NCBI GenBank assembly: GCA_965652025.1
Contig: CBFGTM010000004.1
Coordinates: 33,906 to 97,905, forward strand
DNA length: 64,000 bases
Source of the DNA: CAVVWJ01 sp965652025
GTDB lineage: Bacteria; Gemmatimonadota; Gemmatimonadetes; Gemmatimonadales; GWC2-71-9
Reading direction: 5' to 3'
Shown: positions 42,978 through 51,183 of the stretch, in pieces
Position numbering within the stretch: position 1 is the stretch's first letter
How the letters are laid out: every line of letters begins with the position of its first letter
Translations under genes and position numbers: made by a program
Notes under the pieces: model-generated
What the model was told of the DNA's origin: nothing
Database searches by the model: none
What the model saw: the letters and a program-made list of their open reading frames with translations, nothing else

Positions 42978-42983
42978 CTCTCC

Positions 42984-43616
42984 GTGTCCAGTCTCCTGGA
43001 GTACCTGCTCGACCTCGTCGCGCGACTGGGGGACTGGAGCTACCTCATCATTTTCGGAGCGGCCGCGCTGGAGTGCGCTGCTTTTGCCGGCCTCCTGGTT
43101 CCGGGCGAGAGCCTGGTTCTGGCATCGGGGTTCTTTGCCCACCGAGGAATCCTGGAGCTCGATGCCGTTATGGCCGCCGCCGGGCTCGGCGCCGTGGCCG
43201 GGGATAACATCGGCTATTGGCTGGGAGCCCGGTTGGGTCGGGAATGGCTGCTGCGAAAAGGATCGCGATTCGGTCTGAGGCAGAGGCGCCTGGCTCAGGC
43301 GGAGCGATTCTTTCAGCGCCAGGGTCCCAAGGCGGTATTCATTGGACGCTTCGTGGGATTTGCCCGGGCCCTGGTTCCCTTCGTGGCCGGTGCGTCCCGG
43401 ATGCCCTACCGCAAGTTCGTCCTGTACGATGCCCTCGGTGCCATCCTCTGGACCGTCGCGTTCGTCAACCTGGGGTACGGGCTCGGCGCCAGCTGGCGAG
43501 TGGCCGAGAAGTGGATCAGCCGGAGCGGCCTGATTCTCGGCGCCCTGGTGCTTCTGGGTCTGCTGATAATCTGGCTGCGGCGCCGCCGGGTTCGCGCCGG
43601 GCACGAGGCTGTCTAG
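42984..43616 (+). CDS. DedA family membrane protein
   Basis: 210 aa, GTG start 6 bp after the lipoprotein. SNARE-associated/DedA marks: FGAAALECAAFAGLLVPGE (E-x-x-x-P-G-E), GDNIGYWLGARLG, FIGRFVGFARALVPFVAGAS (FGRFIPGVR-type motif) and RMPYRKFVLYDALGAILW. Several membrane helices follow and the C-terminus is basic. DedA proteins act as lipid scramblases/undecaprenyl-phosphate or phosphatidylethanolamine flippases and affect membrane potential. Its stop overlaps the stop of the convergent ArsR gene through CTAG. Confidence 0.92.
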   Translation: MSSLLEYLLDLVARLGDWSYLIIFGAAALECAAFAGLLVPGESLVLASGFFAHRGILELDAVMAAAGLGAVAGDNIGYWLGARLGREWLLRKGSRFGLRQRRLAQAERFFQRQGPKAVFIGRFVGFARALVPFVAGASRMPYRKFVLYDALGAILWTVAFVNLGYGLGASWRVAEKWISRSGLILGALVLLGLLIIWLRRRRVRAGHEAV

Positions 43617-43945
43617 TCTTCTTCGACGAACAGCTTGAGCTTGCCCAGCGCCCGGTCCCATTGCCGGGAGATCAGGTCGAGCGAACGTTGGGCCTCGTCC
43701 AGCCGCTTCGGCTCCAGCCGCCACACACTCTCCCGGCCACGCCGGACACCGCGCACCAGTCCGGCGCCGGCCAGCACTCTGAGGTGCTTGGCCACTGCCT
43801 GGCGGGTGACTCCCGAGCCAGTGGTCAACCCGCTGATGGAGGCGGGACCCCCGCTGGAGAGCCGCGCGACCAGTTCCAGTCGGGTGGGATCTCCCAATGC
43901 AGCGAATAGTGCAGCGGGGGTTCGGGCCCTAGCGCGACTGGTCAA
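43613..43945 (-). CDS. ArsR family transcriptional regulator
   Basis: About 110 aa if TTG 43945 is the start; the frame is open further upstream but within the neighbouring AHSA1 gene. Winged HTH: LFAALGDPTRLELVARLSSG, ISGLTTGSGVTRQAVAKHLRVLAGAGLVRGVRRGRESVW. No metal-binding CxC motif is present. ArsR regulators of this type are commonly paired with AHSA1/SRPBCC proteins, as here (17-bp overlap), and autoregulate. The twin palindromes at 44433-44496 are the likely operators. The exact start is uncertain. Confidence 0.85.
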   Translation of the reverse strand: MTSRARARTPAALFAALGDPTRLELVARLSSGGPASISGLTTGSGVTRQAVAKHLRVLAGAGLVRGVRRGRESVWRLEPKRLDEAQRSLDLISRQWDRALGKLKLFVEED

Positions 43946-44408
43946 GGTACCGTGAGATGGCCTTGACCTGGCCGGCCCACCCCTCGTCGTTCTCCCGATA
44001 TGCCTTGCTACGACGGGACGGGGGCACGCGATCAAACCCGCTCTCGGTAACTGTCAGCCGAGTCCCTTCGGAGACCTCCTCCAACTCGAACACCACCAGC
44101 GTCATCGGCTCAGCCGGGTCGATATCCGGGTCTCCGCCCGGGTGCCAGCGCCAGGAGAAGAGCCGCTCCGGTTCCATCCGCTCGATAGTGATGTCCATGG
44201 TGAGATGCTCATAATCCGGGTGGGTGACCGGTCCCCGGATCCGCGCGCCGGGAACGAAGCGGTCCCGCAGCGCCGCCCCGAACCATTCACTGAACTGGGC
44301 CGGGTCCGTAAGCGCGCGCCATACCTTGGACCGGGGTGCCCGGAGCACTACTGACCGCTCGATCCGGTCGCTGCTCGGGGCGTTGGGGACTTTGCTCGCC
44401 GTGCTCAT
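43929..44408 (-). CDS. SRPBCC/AHSA1-domain protein
   Basis: 159 aa from ATG 44408 with GGAGG 7 nt upstream. The START-like fold is recognised by IERSVVLRAPRSKVWRALTDPAQFSEWFG, PERLFSWRWHPGG, TLVVFELEEVSEGTRLTVTESGFD and the C-terminal YRENDEGWAGQVKAISRYL. It forms a helix-grip cavity for a hydrophobic ligand; function in bacteria is usually unknown, though some act as stress chaperone-like proteins. It is the first gene of an operon with the ArsR regulator. Confidence 0.9.
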   Translation of the reverse strand: MSTASKVPNAPSSDRIERSVVLRAPRSKVWRALTDPAQFSEWFGAALRDRFVPGARIRGPVTHPDYEHLTMDITIERMEPERLFSWRWHPGGDPDIDPAEPMTLVVFELEEVSEGTRLTVTESGFDRVPPSRRSKAYRENDEGWAGQVKAISRYLDQSR

Positions 44409-44432
44409 GGCAGAACCTCCGCAACTGGTAAT

Positions 44433-44496
44433 AGGCAACCGACTAGTTGCCTAATATCCTAACACTTCTTCTCTGAATACGCAACCGCTCGGTTGC
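44433..44496. promoter_or_regulatory. Twin ArsR operators upstream of the AHSA1-arsR operon
   Basis: Site 1 AGGCAACCGACTAGTTGCCT (44433-44452) and site 2 GCAACCGCTCGGTTGC (44481-44496) share the dyad GCAACCG-n2-nGTTGC, centred about 46 bp apart and just upstream of the AHSA1 start. The spacing, about 4.4 helical turns, could place a repressor dimer at each end of the promoter. Symmetry and copy number are visible; binding by the adjacent ArsR protein is inference. Confidence 0.65.
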
Positions 44497-44613
44497 CATT
44501 CGTCAGGTACCCCGGGGAGGGCCGGACGCTTGCCGCAACCCGGATTGCGACATTTGATTCTGCAGCAGCCGGAACACCGCGCCGGAAGGAAAGGGCCCTG
44601 CAAGGGAGGGTGA

Positions 44614-45285
44614 ATGCGGCATGCGTGGTTGCTGGGCCTGTTCCTCGCGGGGTGCTCCTCGGAGCGGAGCCGGAGCTCGGTACGGCCGGAGATGCCCCGT
44701 GATTCATCCTCTCCCGGGGCGCCGACGCCTGATTCAACAGCCCCTTGGGAGATCGGTCCGACCACTACGGGCCCCCTCTCCAGCCGGAGCAGCGCAGCCA
44801 TTTTGCGCCGCCACTATGGGGCTCCGAACGTTGAGCCGACCCGCATCGAGCTGGGCGAGGGAGAGACCGCGCCCGGAACCGTGCTGTATCCCGGCGACAG
44901 CCTTCGGCGGCTGGAGATCATCTGGCGGGATACGGTTGCGCAGCAGGAACCAGTTCGGATCATTCTGCGGGGACACGAGAGCCGGTGGCAGGTCGGGCGG
45001 GGGATTTCGCTGGGCACCAGCCTTCAGGATCTGGAGCGCCTCAATGGGCGGCCATTCACCCTGGCGGGCTTCGGCTGGGACTATGCCGGTGTGATCATCA
45101 GCTGGAACGGAGGCTCCCTCGAGAATGCCCTGGCCGGGATCAAGCTGTACTTGGACCCTGGGGCGGCCCAGTACGAGTCGGCGCCGTATTCCCAGGTCAT
45201 CGGCGACCGGGAATACGCCTCTTCCCTGCCGGCCATGCAGCAGCTCAACCCCAGAGTCGCGCAAATCTTCGTGGATTTCGAGTAA
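44614..45285 (+). CDS. Lipoprotein, function unknown
   Basis: 223 aa from ATG 44614 with GGAGGG upstream. Lipobox LFLAGC (residues about 9-14) is followed by a Ser/Pro-rich linker, then a compact domain (SAAILRRHYGAPNVEPTRIELG, GTVLYPGDSLRRLEIIWRD, GRGISLGTSLQDLERLNGRPF, LAGFGWDYAGVIISWNGG). The pattern SLQDLERLNG-x-PFxLxGFGWDYxG recurs in secreted hypothetical proteins that I recall, but I cannot name a family. Probably cotranscribed with the flavin reductase and DinB genes. Confidence 0.65.
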   Translation: MRHAWLLGLFLAGCSSERSRSSVRPEMPRDSSSPGAPTPDSTAPWEIGPTTTGPLSSRSSAAILRRHYGAPNVEPTRIELGEGETAPGTVLYPGDSLRRLEIIWRDTVAQQEPVRIILRGHESRWQVGRGISLGTSLQDLERLNGRPFTLAGFGWDYAGVIISWNGGSLENALAGIKLYLDPGAAQYESAPYSQVIGDREYASSLPAMQQLNPRVAQIFVDFE

Positions 45286-45326
45286 CTTCGAGTCCTCCAA
45301 CTCCAACGTTGGTTAGAGGAGTAAGT

Positions 45327-45845
45327 TTGAGCGCAGCTCGCGGTGACACCAATGAAGTTGCAGCGCTGTTTCGGCGACTTACCCTGGGGGTATACGTCGT
45401 CGGGGTTGCCAATGGAGAAACCAGAGATGCCTTTACCGCCGCCTGGGTCATGCAGGCTTCCTTCGACCCGTTGCTGCTCGCGGTGAGCATCAATCCCAGC
45501 AACGCGTCCTACGAGGTGCTGCACGCGAGTGGCTGGTTCACCGTGAACGTCCTCAAGCAAGGTCAGCTGGAGCTGGCCCGTCGGCTGGGAACCAAGTCGG
45601 GACGGAATGAAGACAAGCTCCGGGGCATCGCCACTCGTCCGGGCCGGCTCGGCGTTCCCATCCTGACCGATGCGCTGGCCTACTTCGAATGTGAGCTGAT
45701 GGGACGCAGCCGGGCGGGGGACCACGAACTGGTGTTGGGACAGGTCAGGGACGGGAAGATCCTGGACGCAAAGACACCGCCACTGACCTACAGCGAAACC
45801 GGTGACATGGACGGGAGCTCGATCCTGTACCCACCGGCATTCTGA
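45327..45845 (+). CDS. Flavin reductase-like (FMN-binding) protein
   Basis: 172 aa from TTG 45327, chosen for the GAGGAG ribosome site 6 nt upstream; no ATG fits. The flavin-reductase/split-barrel pattern is visible: RLTLGVYVVGVANGETRDAFTAAWVMQASF, PLLLAVSINPSNASYEVLHASGWFTVNVL, and GDHELVLGQVRDGKIL. Such proteins reduce or hold free FMN in the cytoplasm. The partner oxygenase is not in the window. Followed at 21 bp by the DinB gene. Confidence 0.85.
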   Translation: MSAARGDTNEVAALFRRLTLGVYVVGVANGETRDAFTAAWVMQASFDPLLLAVSINPSNASYEVLHASGWFTVNVLKQGQLELARRLGTKSGRNEDKLRGIATRPGRLGVPILTDALAYFECELMGRSRAGDHELVLGQVRDGKILDAKTPPLTYSETGDMDGSSILYPPAF

Positions 45846-45866
45846 ACAGACCCACAAGGAGGACCC

Positions 45867-46421
45867 GTGAGCATCATCATCACGCGCCCGGCCTCAGATG
45901 AGGCCTCGACCGCGTTTCAGCGATACATAGCCGAGGTACCGGACCAGAACATTGGCGACCGGCTTCTCGATCAGGTGCGGGAAATTGAGCACCTGTTCGA
46001 GACCGTCACCGACCACGACGCTCTTGCCCGCTATGCCGAAGGCAAGTGGAGCATCAAGGAAGTGCTCGGTCACCTCAACGATGCCGAGCGAATCTTCAGC
46101 TATCGTCTGCTCCGGATTGCGCGCGGTGATGTCACCGCGCTACCCGGATTCGAGCAAGACGACTACATCCCTGCCGGCCGGTTCGACGACCGGCCGCTGC
46201 CCATGCTCCTGACTGAGTTCCGGGCGATACGGATGAGTACCATCGCACTGGTGGAGGGCGTACCCGCCGACGCGTGGGAGCGCTGGGGAGAGGCCAGTGG
46301 CCATCCGGTGACTGCCCGTGCGCTGGCCTACATCATTGTCGGACACGTGGCGCTCCATGTGGGCGTCCTGAGAGACCGCTATGGCCTCAGTGCCCTGCTG
46401 TCGAGTCAGGCACCGGCTTGA
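45867..46421 (+). CDS. DinB/DUF664 family protein
   Basis: 184 aa, GTG start with a strong AAGGAGG site. DinB-type four-helix bundle with metal-binding histidines in GHLNDAERIFSYRLL (first His) and IIVGHVALHVGVLRDRYGL (second pair), and the helix start KWSIKEVLGHLND typical of the family. Members bind a divalent metal; some are thiol S-transferases for bacillithiol or mycothiol. The convergent beta-lactamase-fold gene overlaps its last 35 bp. Confidence 0.87.
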   Translation: MSIIITRPASDEASTAFQRYIAEVPDQNIGDRLLDQVREIEHLFETVTDHDALARYAEGKWSIKEVLGHLNDAERIFSYRLLRIARGDVTALPGFEQDDYIPAGRFDDRPLPMLLTEFRAIRMSTIALVEGVPADAWERWGEASGHPVTARALAYIIVGHVALHVGVLRDRYGLSALLSSQAPA

Positions 46422-47973
46422 GTACCAGGTCCTGAAAATCGAAGCTGAAATCCACGCTTTCTGAAGCCGGCACAATTCGGAGCTGATGCACCTTGCCATC
46501 TGCGTCCAGCCAGAAGGTAGCAAACGCATCGGCCCGCAGGGTCCGATCCCGCCACCGGGCCAGAAAAGTGTCGTGTTGCCAGTGGACCAGGTCCCCCACC
46601 AGCGCCGGCGTGCGAGTGAACCGAATCCCGAGCCCGCCCTTCTCCACCGAGATTTTCACATCGCCATACCAGGGATCCCGATAGGTGCCGGCATAGCGCT
46701 GCAGCGCCAGCGAAGGTCCCGCCGCCGAGTCCCGGCTGGCCGCGGCCCTTGCTTCCGCCTCCCGCTGCCGGGCGCGATTCCGCTGGACGACTTGCTGGAT
46801 CAACACCGGGTAGTCCGGCGACTTGGCCCCGATGTAGTGATCCAGCACCCGATAGGCAATCGCATCGAACGCCGCCCCTGACTCCTGGTTGGTCAGGATG
46901 GTCACTCCCAGCCGGAGATCCGGGATCAGGGCCACCTTGGACAGGTAACCAGGCAAGCCACCGGTGTGTTGCCGCAGGATGTAGCCGCGGTAGTCCCGCA
47001 CTCCGAGACCCAGGGCATAGCCGGCCATTTTGGCCCGGAGATGGGCCAGCTCCGGCAGCCCCCCCGGCACTCCGCCGATAGGGGTGGGTGTTACCTCACG
47101 CCAGAGCTGCGCGGCGCTGGCGGCCGAAAAGAGGCGAGCGCCCCCCGCAACCTTGCCGGAATCCAGCTGCACCAGCATCCACCGGGCCATGTCCGCCGCG
47201 CCGGCCATGATGCCGCCGGCAGGGTTGGTGTTATCGCTGGCAAACGGCGGCACCGGTCGCACCGTGTCGTTCACCTCCGCGTGGGTCCCGGCCACGTTGC
47301 CCCTCTCGGCGGCGCCGGAGTGCCGCACGTCGCTGTGGGTCATCCCGATCTTCCGCAGGATCCGGTCGCGGACGAAATCTTCCCAGGATTGGCCCGACAC
47401 CGCTTCGATCAGCTCGCCCGCCACCAGATACAGCACGTTGTCGTAGGCGTAGGCGCTGCGAAAGGAAGTGGCTAGGGGGATGTAGCGAATCCGCTGGGCG
47501 ATTTGCTTCCGGTTGTAGGTGGAGGGTGGCCACCAGAGCAGATCGCCGGCGCCCAGTCCCAGGCCGCTCCGGTGAACCAGAAGGTCGCGTACGGTAAGCT
47601 CGTGGGTGACGAAGGGATCCGACATCGCGAAGCTGGGCAGATACCGGATCACCGGCTGGTCCCACTCGATCTTTCTATCCTCGACCAGCAGCGCGAGGGC
47701 CGTTGCGGTAAAGAGCTTGGTGTTCGAGGCAATCCCAAACTGGGTCTCGGCGTCTACCGGGGTGGGATCGCCCATCCGTCGGACCCCGTAGCCTTTGGCC
47801 AGCACCACCTTCCCATCCTTCACGATGGCGACCGAGAGACCGGGCACAGTGAAGGTTTCCATCACCCGCTTGACGTATCCGTCGAAACCAGGTGGCGGCT
47901 GCTGTCCCAGGGCGGCGCCCGGCCCAACTGCCAGCAGAACACCCCCGAGGACCAGCCGCAGATATGGGCTCAT
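46387..47973 (-). CDS. Secreted serine hydrolase of the class C beta-lactamase fold
   Basis: 528 aa from ATG 47973 (GGAG 8 nt upstream); GTG 48003 is less likely. Signal peptide MSPYLRLVLGGVLLAVGPGAALG. Active-site motifs: nucleophile Ser and Lys in IASNTKLFTATAL (SxxK), YAYDN (YxN) and RQHTGGLPG (HTGG, the KTG equivalent). A C-terminal domain (SLALQRYAGTYRDPWYGDVK, GDLVHWQHDTFLARW) is the DUF3471-type beta domain often attached to such peptidases/esterases. Probable D-aminopeptidase, esterase or penicillin-binding-like hydrolase in the periplasm; true beta-lactamase activity is unlikely. It converges with and overlaps the DinB gene. Confidence 0.9.
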   Translation of the reverse strand: MSPYLRLVLGGVLLAVGPGAALGQQPPPGFDGYVKRVMETFTVPGLSVAIVKDGKVVLAKGYGVRRMGDPTPVDAETQFGIASNTKLFTATALALLVEDRKIEWDQPVIRYLPSFAMSDPFVTHELTVRDLLVHRSGLGLGAGDLLWWPPSTYNRKQIAQRIRYIPLATSFRSAYAYDNVLYLVAGELIEAVSGQSWEDFVRDRILRKIGMTHSDVRHSGAAERGNVAGTHAEVNDTVRPVPPFASDNTNPAGGIMAGAADMARWMLVQLDSGKVAGGARLFSAASAAQLWREVTPTPIGGVPGGLPELAHLRAKMAGYALGLGVRDYRGYILRQHTGGLPGYLSKVALIPDLRLGVTILTNQESGAAFDAIAYRVLDHYIGAKSPDYPVLIQQVVQRNRARQREAEARAAASRDSAAGPSLALQRYAGTYRDPWYGDVKISVEKGGLGIRFTRTPALVGDLVHWQHDTFLARWRDRTLRADAFATFWLDADGKVHQLRIVPASESVDFSFDFQDLVLKPVPDSTAGH

Positions 47974-48101
47974 TCGGGTCTCCAGGATGGTGATATGCCT
48001 CACGGTTTCGCTCGGCTAAAGGGCCCAGAATGCACCGTCAAAATAGGATACCTCTCGCCGGTCATATGCGGCCGGCGATTACCTGATTGAGGAGGCGGAT
48101 T

Positions 48102-48605
48102 ATGGGGCTCCTTTCAAAGCCGATCAAGACGCTGGACGATCTCTTCGTCCACACCCTGCAGGACGTTTACTACGCTGAGCAGAAGATCACCAAGGCCCTA
48201 CCCAAGGTGGTTGAGAAGGTTTCCGACCCGCAGCTCGAGTCGGCGTTCCTGACCCATCTGGCTGAGACCGAGATGCATATCGAGCGGCTGGAGAAGGTCT
48301 TTCAGATGCACGGCGCAGCGGCCAAGGCGGTCAGCTGCCCCGCCATCGATGGCATTCTGGAGGAAGCCGAGGAGATCATGAAGGACGCCAGCGATCGAGA
48401 GGTGCTGGATGCGGCAGCACTGGCGGCGGCGCAGGCCGTGGAGCATTACGAGATCACTCGTTACGGCACTTTGATCGCCTGGGCTCGCGAGCTGGGGCGC
48501 AATGACTGCGCCAGCGTCCTGCAGTTGAACCTGGACGAGGAGAAGGCCACCGACCTCAAGCTGACCCAGATTGCCGAGGCCAGGGTCAATCGAGTTGCCG
48601 TCTGA
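48102..48605 (+). CDS. DUF892 (YciE/YciF-like) ferritin-like protein
   Basis: 167 aa from ATG 48102 with GGAGG upstream. Four-helix bundle: LDDLFVHTLQDVYYAEQKITKALPK, SAFLTHLAETEMHIERLEKVFQ, AALAAAQAVEHYEITRYGTLIAWA, LDEEKATDLKLTQIAEARVN. Acidic/His residues in E-x-x-x-H-x-x-R positions suggest a di-metal site as in ferritin-like folds. Members respond to stress; exact function unknown. A terminator follows directly. Confidence 0.88.
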   Translation: MGLLSKPIKTLDDLFVHTLQDVYYAEQKITKALPKVVEKVSDPQLESAFLTHLAETEMHIERLEKVFQMHGAAAKAVSCPAIDGILEEAEEIMKDASDREVLDAAALAAAQAVEHYEITRYGTLIAWARELGRNDCASVLQLNLDEEKATDLKLTQIAEARVNRVAV

Positions 48606-48631
48606 TTGATTCAGTCTCCCAAGATGTTCCC

Positions 48632-48661
48632 AGCGCCGGCTTCTGCCGGCGCTATCTTTTT
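48632..48661 (+). terminator. Rho-independent terminator after the DUF892 gene
   Basis: Stem AGCGCCGGC (48632-48640) / GCCGGCGCT (48645-48653), loop TTCT, tail ATCTTTTT. The frame of the next gene is open through it, which is why the downstream start is placed after the hairpin. Confidence 0.85.
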
Positions 48662-48665
48662 GCCG

Positions 48666-50345
48666 GTGAGCCGAGGCCTCTCGTTGCCCTGGGCATTGCT
48701 GGTGCCGGTGGTGGCAGCCTGCGCCGCCTCTGCCCGATCGGGTATCGCTCCATCAGGAACTGGGCTCGCCACGGCTGAATCGCTCTATGCCGATCTTCGC
48801 GACCTGCGAGACCGGATCGAGGTCCGCCAGGCGTCCGGCTCCACTACCACTCGCGATAGTTCTCTTGTCACTCTGATCACGAATCACAACCGGCTCCGGG
48901 CCCAGGTTAGCGTCCGTCTGTCCGGGATCGACTCGGCCGGACTGGCCGCCACCGATGCCCGTGCTCTGGGAGTCATGCGGCGCACGCTGGCACGCGATCT
49001 GGACTCCTTGTCGGTCCTGCCGCCGTCCCGCAGCACCGACGAGAGGATGCCCGAGTGCAGCTATGACCCGGCTGTCGTGGCTGTCGGCCGGAACGGGCTG
49101 GATTCGCTCCGGGAGCGAATCTACCGTTGTTACGCCTGGGCTCAGTCTCACGTCATGGTGGGCCCTGACACTCTCGACCGTCTCACCGTCCTCAGCACCC
49201 TGGGCCAGACTGCAGATCGCGGCCGCCGCCGCCAGCTCTTCCTGGCCCTGGATCCCGTCTGGCGCAGCGTGAACGCGGACAACGGACCGTCGACTCCCTA
49301 CCGTCAGCTCATTGCCGCGGAAATGAGAGCCCACACCGGCGCTCATCTACCATCGCTGAGCCAGGCTGCTGCCTCGGGAGTCGAGCCGGACTCGCTGGAG
49401 AGGTGGCTCACGGCACTACTCACGGCCTGGCGCCGGAGCGCGCAGGATTCTCTCCTGGAGCCCTGGGACTGGTACTATGAAAACGGAAGCCTCAGCCGGA
49501 CGCTCGGTTCCCTCGTCTCCCGAGAGCGACTGTTGGAGATCAATGCCGAGTTCTATCACTCGCTGGGCGCGGACGTAAGCCAGTTAGGCATCCACTACGA
49601 CACCCAGCCCCGGGAAGGCAAGACGCCGGTGGCTTTTACCACCTTCGGCGCTCGGCCTCGGCTCCTCAGGGGCCGGTGGCGCCCGGGTGAGCCCTGGATC
49701 TTCGCCACCTACAGGACTGGTGGCCTGGACAATCTCAACGAGCTGCTGCACGAGACCGGCCACGCGGTGCACATCGCCGCGATTCGCACTCGCCCCGCTT
49801 TCGCCGACTGGCCGGACAGCGATCCCTTCACCGAAGCAGTGGCGGATTTCATGGCGCTCGAGGTCTACGAGCCGAGCTGGCAACAGCGCTGGCTGGGCGA
49901 CTCAGTCCCGCTGGCCATGGGGTTGCGCGCCCGCTATGCCGGCATCGTGTTGGATGTCGCCTGGGCGCTGTTCGAGCTCGCCATGCAGCGCGATCCAGGC
50001 CGAGACCCGAACCAGGTGTGGACCGCGCTCACTCGGGACTACCTCCGCATTCGGCCTCACCCGGAGCTCTCCTGGTGGGCAATGCGAGGCCAGCTGATAG
50101 ACAGTCCCGGCTACATGATGAACTACGCCGCCGGCGCCATCCTCATCGCCGCGATCCGGGCCCGCACCGAGGCTCAGCACGGAGCCTTTCGCGCCGGCGA
50201 TTCCACCTGGTACCGCTGGATCGCCCCTCGGCTCCTTCGATTCGGCCTGGAGCGCCCCAGTCGCGAAGTGGTGGAGGAATTTCTGGGAGGGCCGGTATCG
50301 CCGGCTGCACTGCTGGCGGACATGCAGAGGATTGGCGTTCCCTAG
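48666..50345 (+). CDS. Metallopeptidase with HETGH site (M3-like gluzincin), lipoprotein
   Basis: 559 aa from GTG 48666, chosen because the frame before it runs through a terminator hairpin. The N-terminus MSRGLSLPWALLVPVVAACA has a lipobox ending at Cys20. The zinc motif HETGH lies in LLHETGHAVHIAAIR at about residue 375, with a downstream Glu in DPFTEAVADFMALEVY as a third ligand. The fold otherwise is all-helical with conserved LDPVWRS and RGLDNLNELLHE-type stretches, like M3/M2 peptidases, though much divergent. Substrate is presumably oligopeptides in the periplasm. It abuts the next gene with no spacer. Confidence 0.8.
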   Translation: MSRGLSLPWALLVPVVAACAASARSGIAPSGTGLATAESLYADLRDLRDRIEVRQASGSTTTRDSSLVTLITNHNRLRAQVSVRLSGIDSAGLAATDARALGVMRRTLARDLDSLSVLPPSRSTDERMPECSYDPAVVAVGRNGLDSLRERIYRCYAWAQSHVMVGPDTLDRLTVLSTLGQTADRGRRRQLFLALDPVWRSVNADNGPSTPYRQLIAAEMRAHTGAHLPSLSQAAASGVEPDSLERWLTALLTAWRRSAQDSLLEPWDWYYENGSLSRTLGSLVSRERLLEINAEFYHSLGADVSQLGIHYDTQPREGKTPVAFTTFGARPRLLRGRWRPGEPWIFATYRTGGLDNLNELLHETGHAVHIAAIRTRPAFADWPDSDPFTEAVADFMALEVYEPSWQQRWLGDSVPLAMGLRARYAGIVLDVAWALFELAMQRDPGRDPNQVWTALTRDYLRIRPHPELSWWAMRGQLIDSPGYMMNYAAGAILIAAIRARTEAQHGAFRAGDSTWYRWIAPRLLRFGLERPSREVVEEFLGGPVSPAALLADMQRIGVP

Positions 50346-51173
50346 ATGACCCGATATCGCTGGACGCTGCTGGGACTGGCGCTGCTGGGCTGCGGTTCCG
50401 AGCAGCCCGCCCGCGAGCTCAGAGTCTGCTCCGATCCCAACAACTTGCCCTTCTCCAATCAGCGCGGCGAAGGGTTCGAGAACCGGCTGGCCCAGCTGCT
50501 TGGCTCGGAGCTCAACGCCGCCGTGCGTTACACCTGGTGGCCTCAGCGGCGGGGATTCATCCGCAACACCCTGGCCCTTGGCAAGTGCGACGTCATCATG
50601 GGGATGACTCACGGCGCGGAGGGGGTGCTCACCACTCGGCCGTATTACCGATCCAGTTACGTATTCGTCTATCGAAAAGACCGTCACCTGAACATCCGAT
50701 CCCTCGACGACCCGGCGCTCAGGACCCTGCGGATCGGCGTCCAGCTGGTGGGAGACGACTACGCCAATACCCCTCCGGTACACGCCTTGAGTCGTAGAGG
50801 CATCGTGGGAAACCTGGTCGGCTTCAGCGTCCTCGGCGATTACTCCGAGCCGAACCCTCCGGCTCGCATCATTGACGCGGTGGTGGCGAAAAAGGTCGAC
50901 CTCGCCATCGCGTGGGGCCCGCTGGCCGGGTATTTCGCCAAGCGGTCGGGAACGAACTTGGAGATTGTGCCGGTTTCCCCGGCGGAGGACCCGCCCAGTC
51001 TCCGTTTCGTCTTCGATATCGCGCTCGCGGTACGGCCAGCGGAACGGGCGCTGCGGCAGGAGCTCGAGCGGGTGCTGGAGAACAAGGCCGGTGAGATCGA
51101 TCGGATCCTTGCGGACTATGGTGTGCCCCGCTTGCCGATTCCGATCGGAGATTCGTTGGACCCTCGACCCTAG
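50346..51173 (+). CDS. Quinoprotein-associated periplasmic binding protein (MoxJ/XoxJ-like)
   Basis: 275 aa. Lipoprotein-type signal (LLGLALLGC). The family pattern ELRVCSDPNNLPFSNQRGEGFEN, LAQLLGSELNAAVRYTWWPQRRGFIRNTL and LGKCDVIMGMTHGAEGVLTT, RPYYRSSYVFVYRKD matches proteins annotated as quinoprotein-dehydrogenase-associated ABC substrate-binding proteins, related to MoxJ/XoxJ that assist lanthanide or calcium methanol dehydrogenases. No xoxF, mxaF, cytochrome or PQQ gene is in the window, so it is an orphan here. The last codons (LDPRP) come from a heptad GAC repeat, and the stop shares CTAG with the convergent gene. Confidence 0.85.
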   Translation: MTRYRWTLLGLALLGCGSEQPARELRVCSDPNNLPFSNQRGEGFENRLAQLLGSELNAAVRYTWWPQRRGFIRNTLALGKCDVIMGMTHGAEGVLTTRPYYRSSYVFVYRKDRHLNIRSLDDPALRTLRIGVQLVGDDYANTPPVHALSRRGIVGNLVGFSVLGDYSEPNPPARIIDAVVAKKVDLAIAWGPLAGYFAKRSGTNLEIVPVSPAEDPPSLRFVFDIALAVRPAERALRQELERVLENKAGEIDRILADYGVPRLPIPIGDSLDPRP

Positions 51174-51183
51174 ACCCTAGACT
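51159..51183. repeat. Heptad GAC-repeat spanning two gene ends
   Basis: Units GACCCTC GACCCTA GACCCTA GACT, 7-bp period. It covers the last codons of the MoxJ-like gene and of the convergent SolA-like gene, both of which stop within it (TAG on each strand inside CTAG). Same family as 10571, 20468 and 59074. Confidence 0.8.

Noticed and set aside
46387..47973. True class C beta-lactamase (antibiotic resistance)
   Set aside because: Has SxxK, YxN and HTGG but also a long C-terminal domain typical of peptidase/esterase relatives; resistance function is not supported.
48606..48665. N-terminal extension of the metallopeptidase
   Set aside because: This part of the frame runs through a perfect terminator hairpin with a T tract; the lipoprotein signal begins at GTG 48666.
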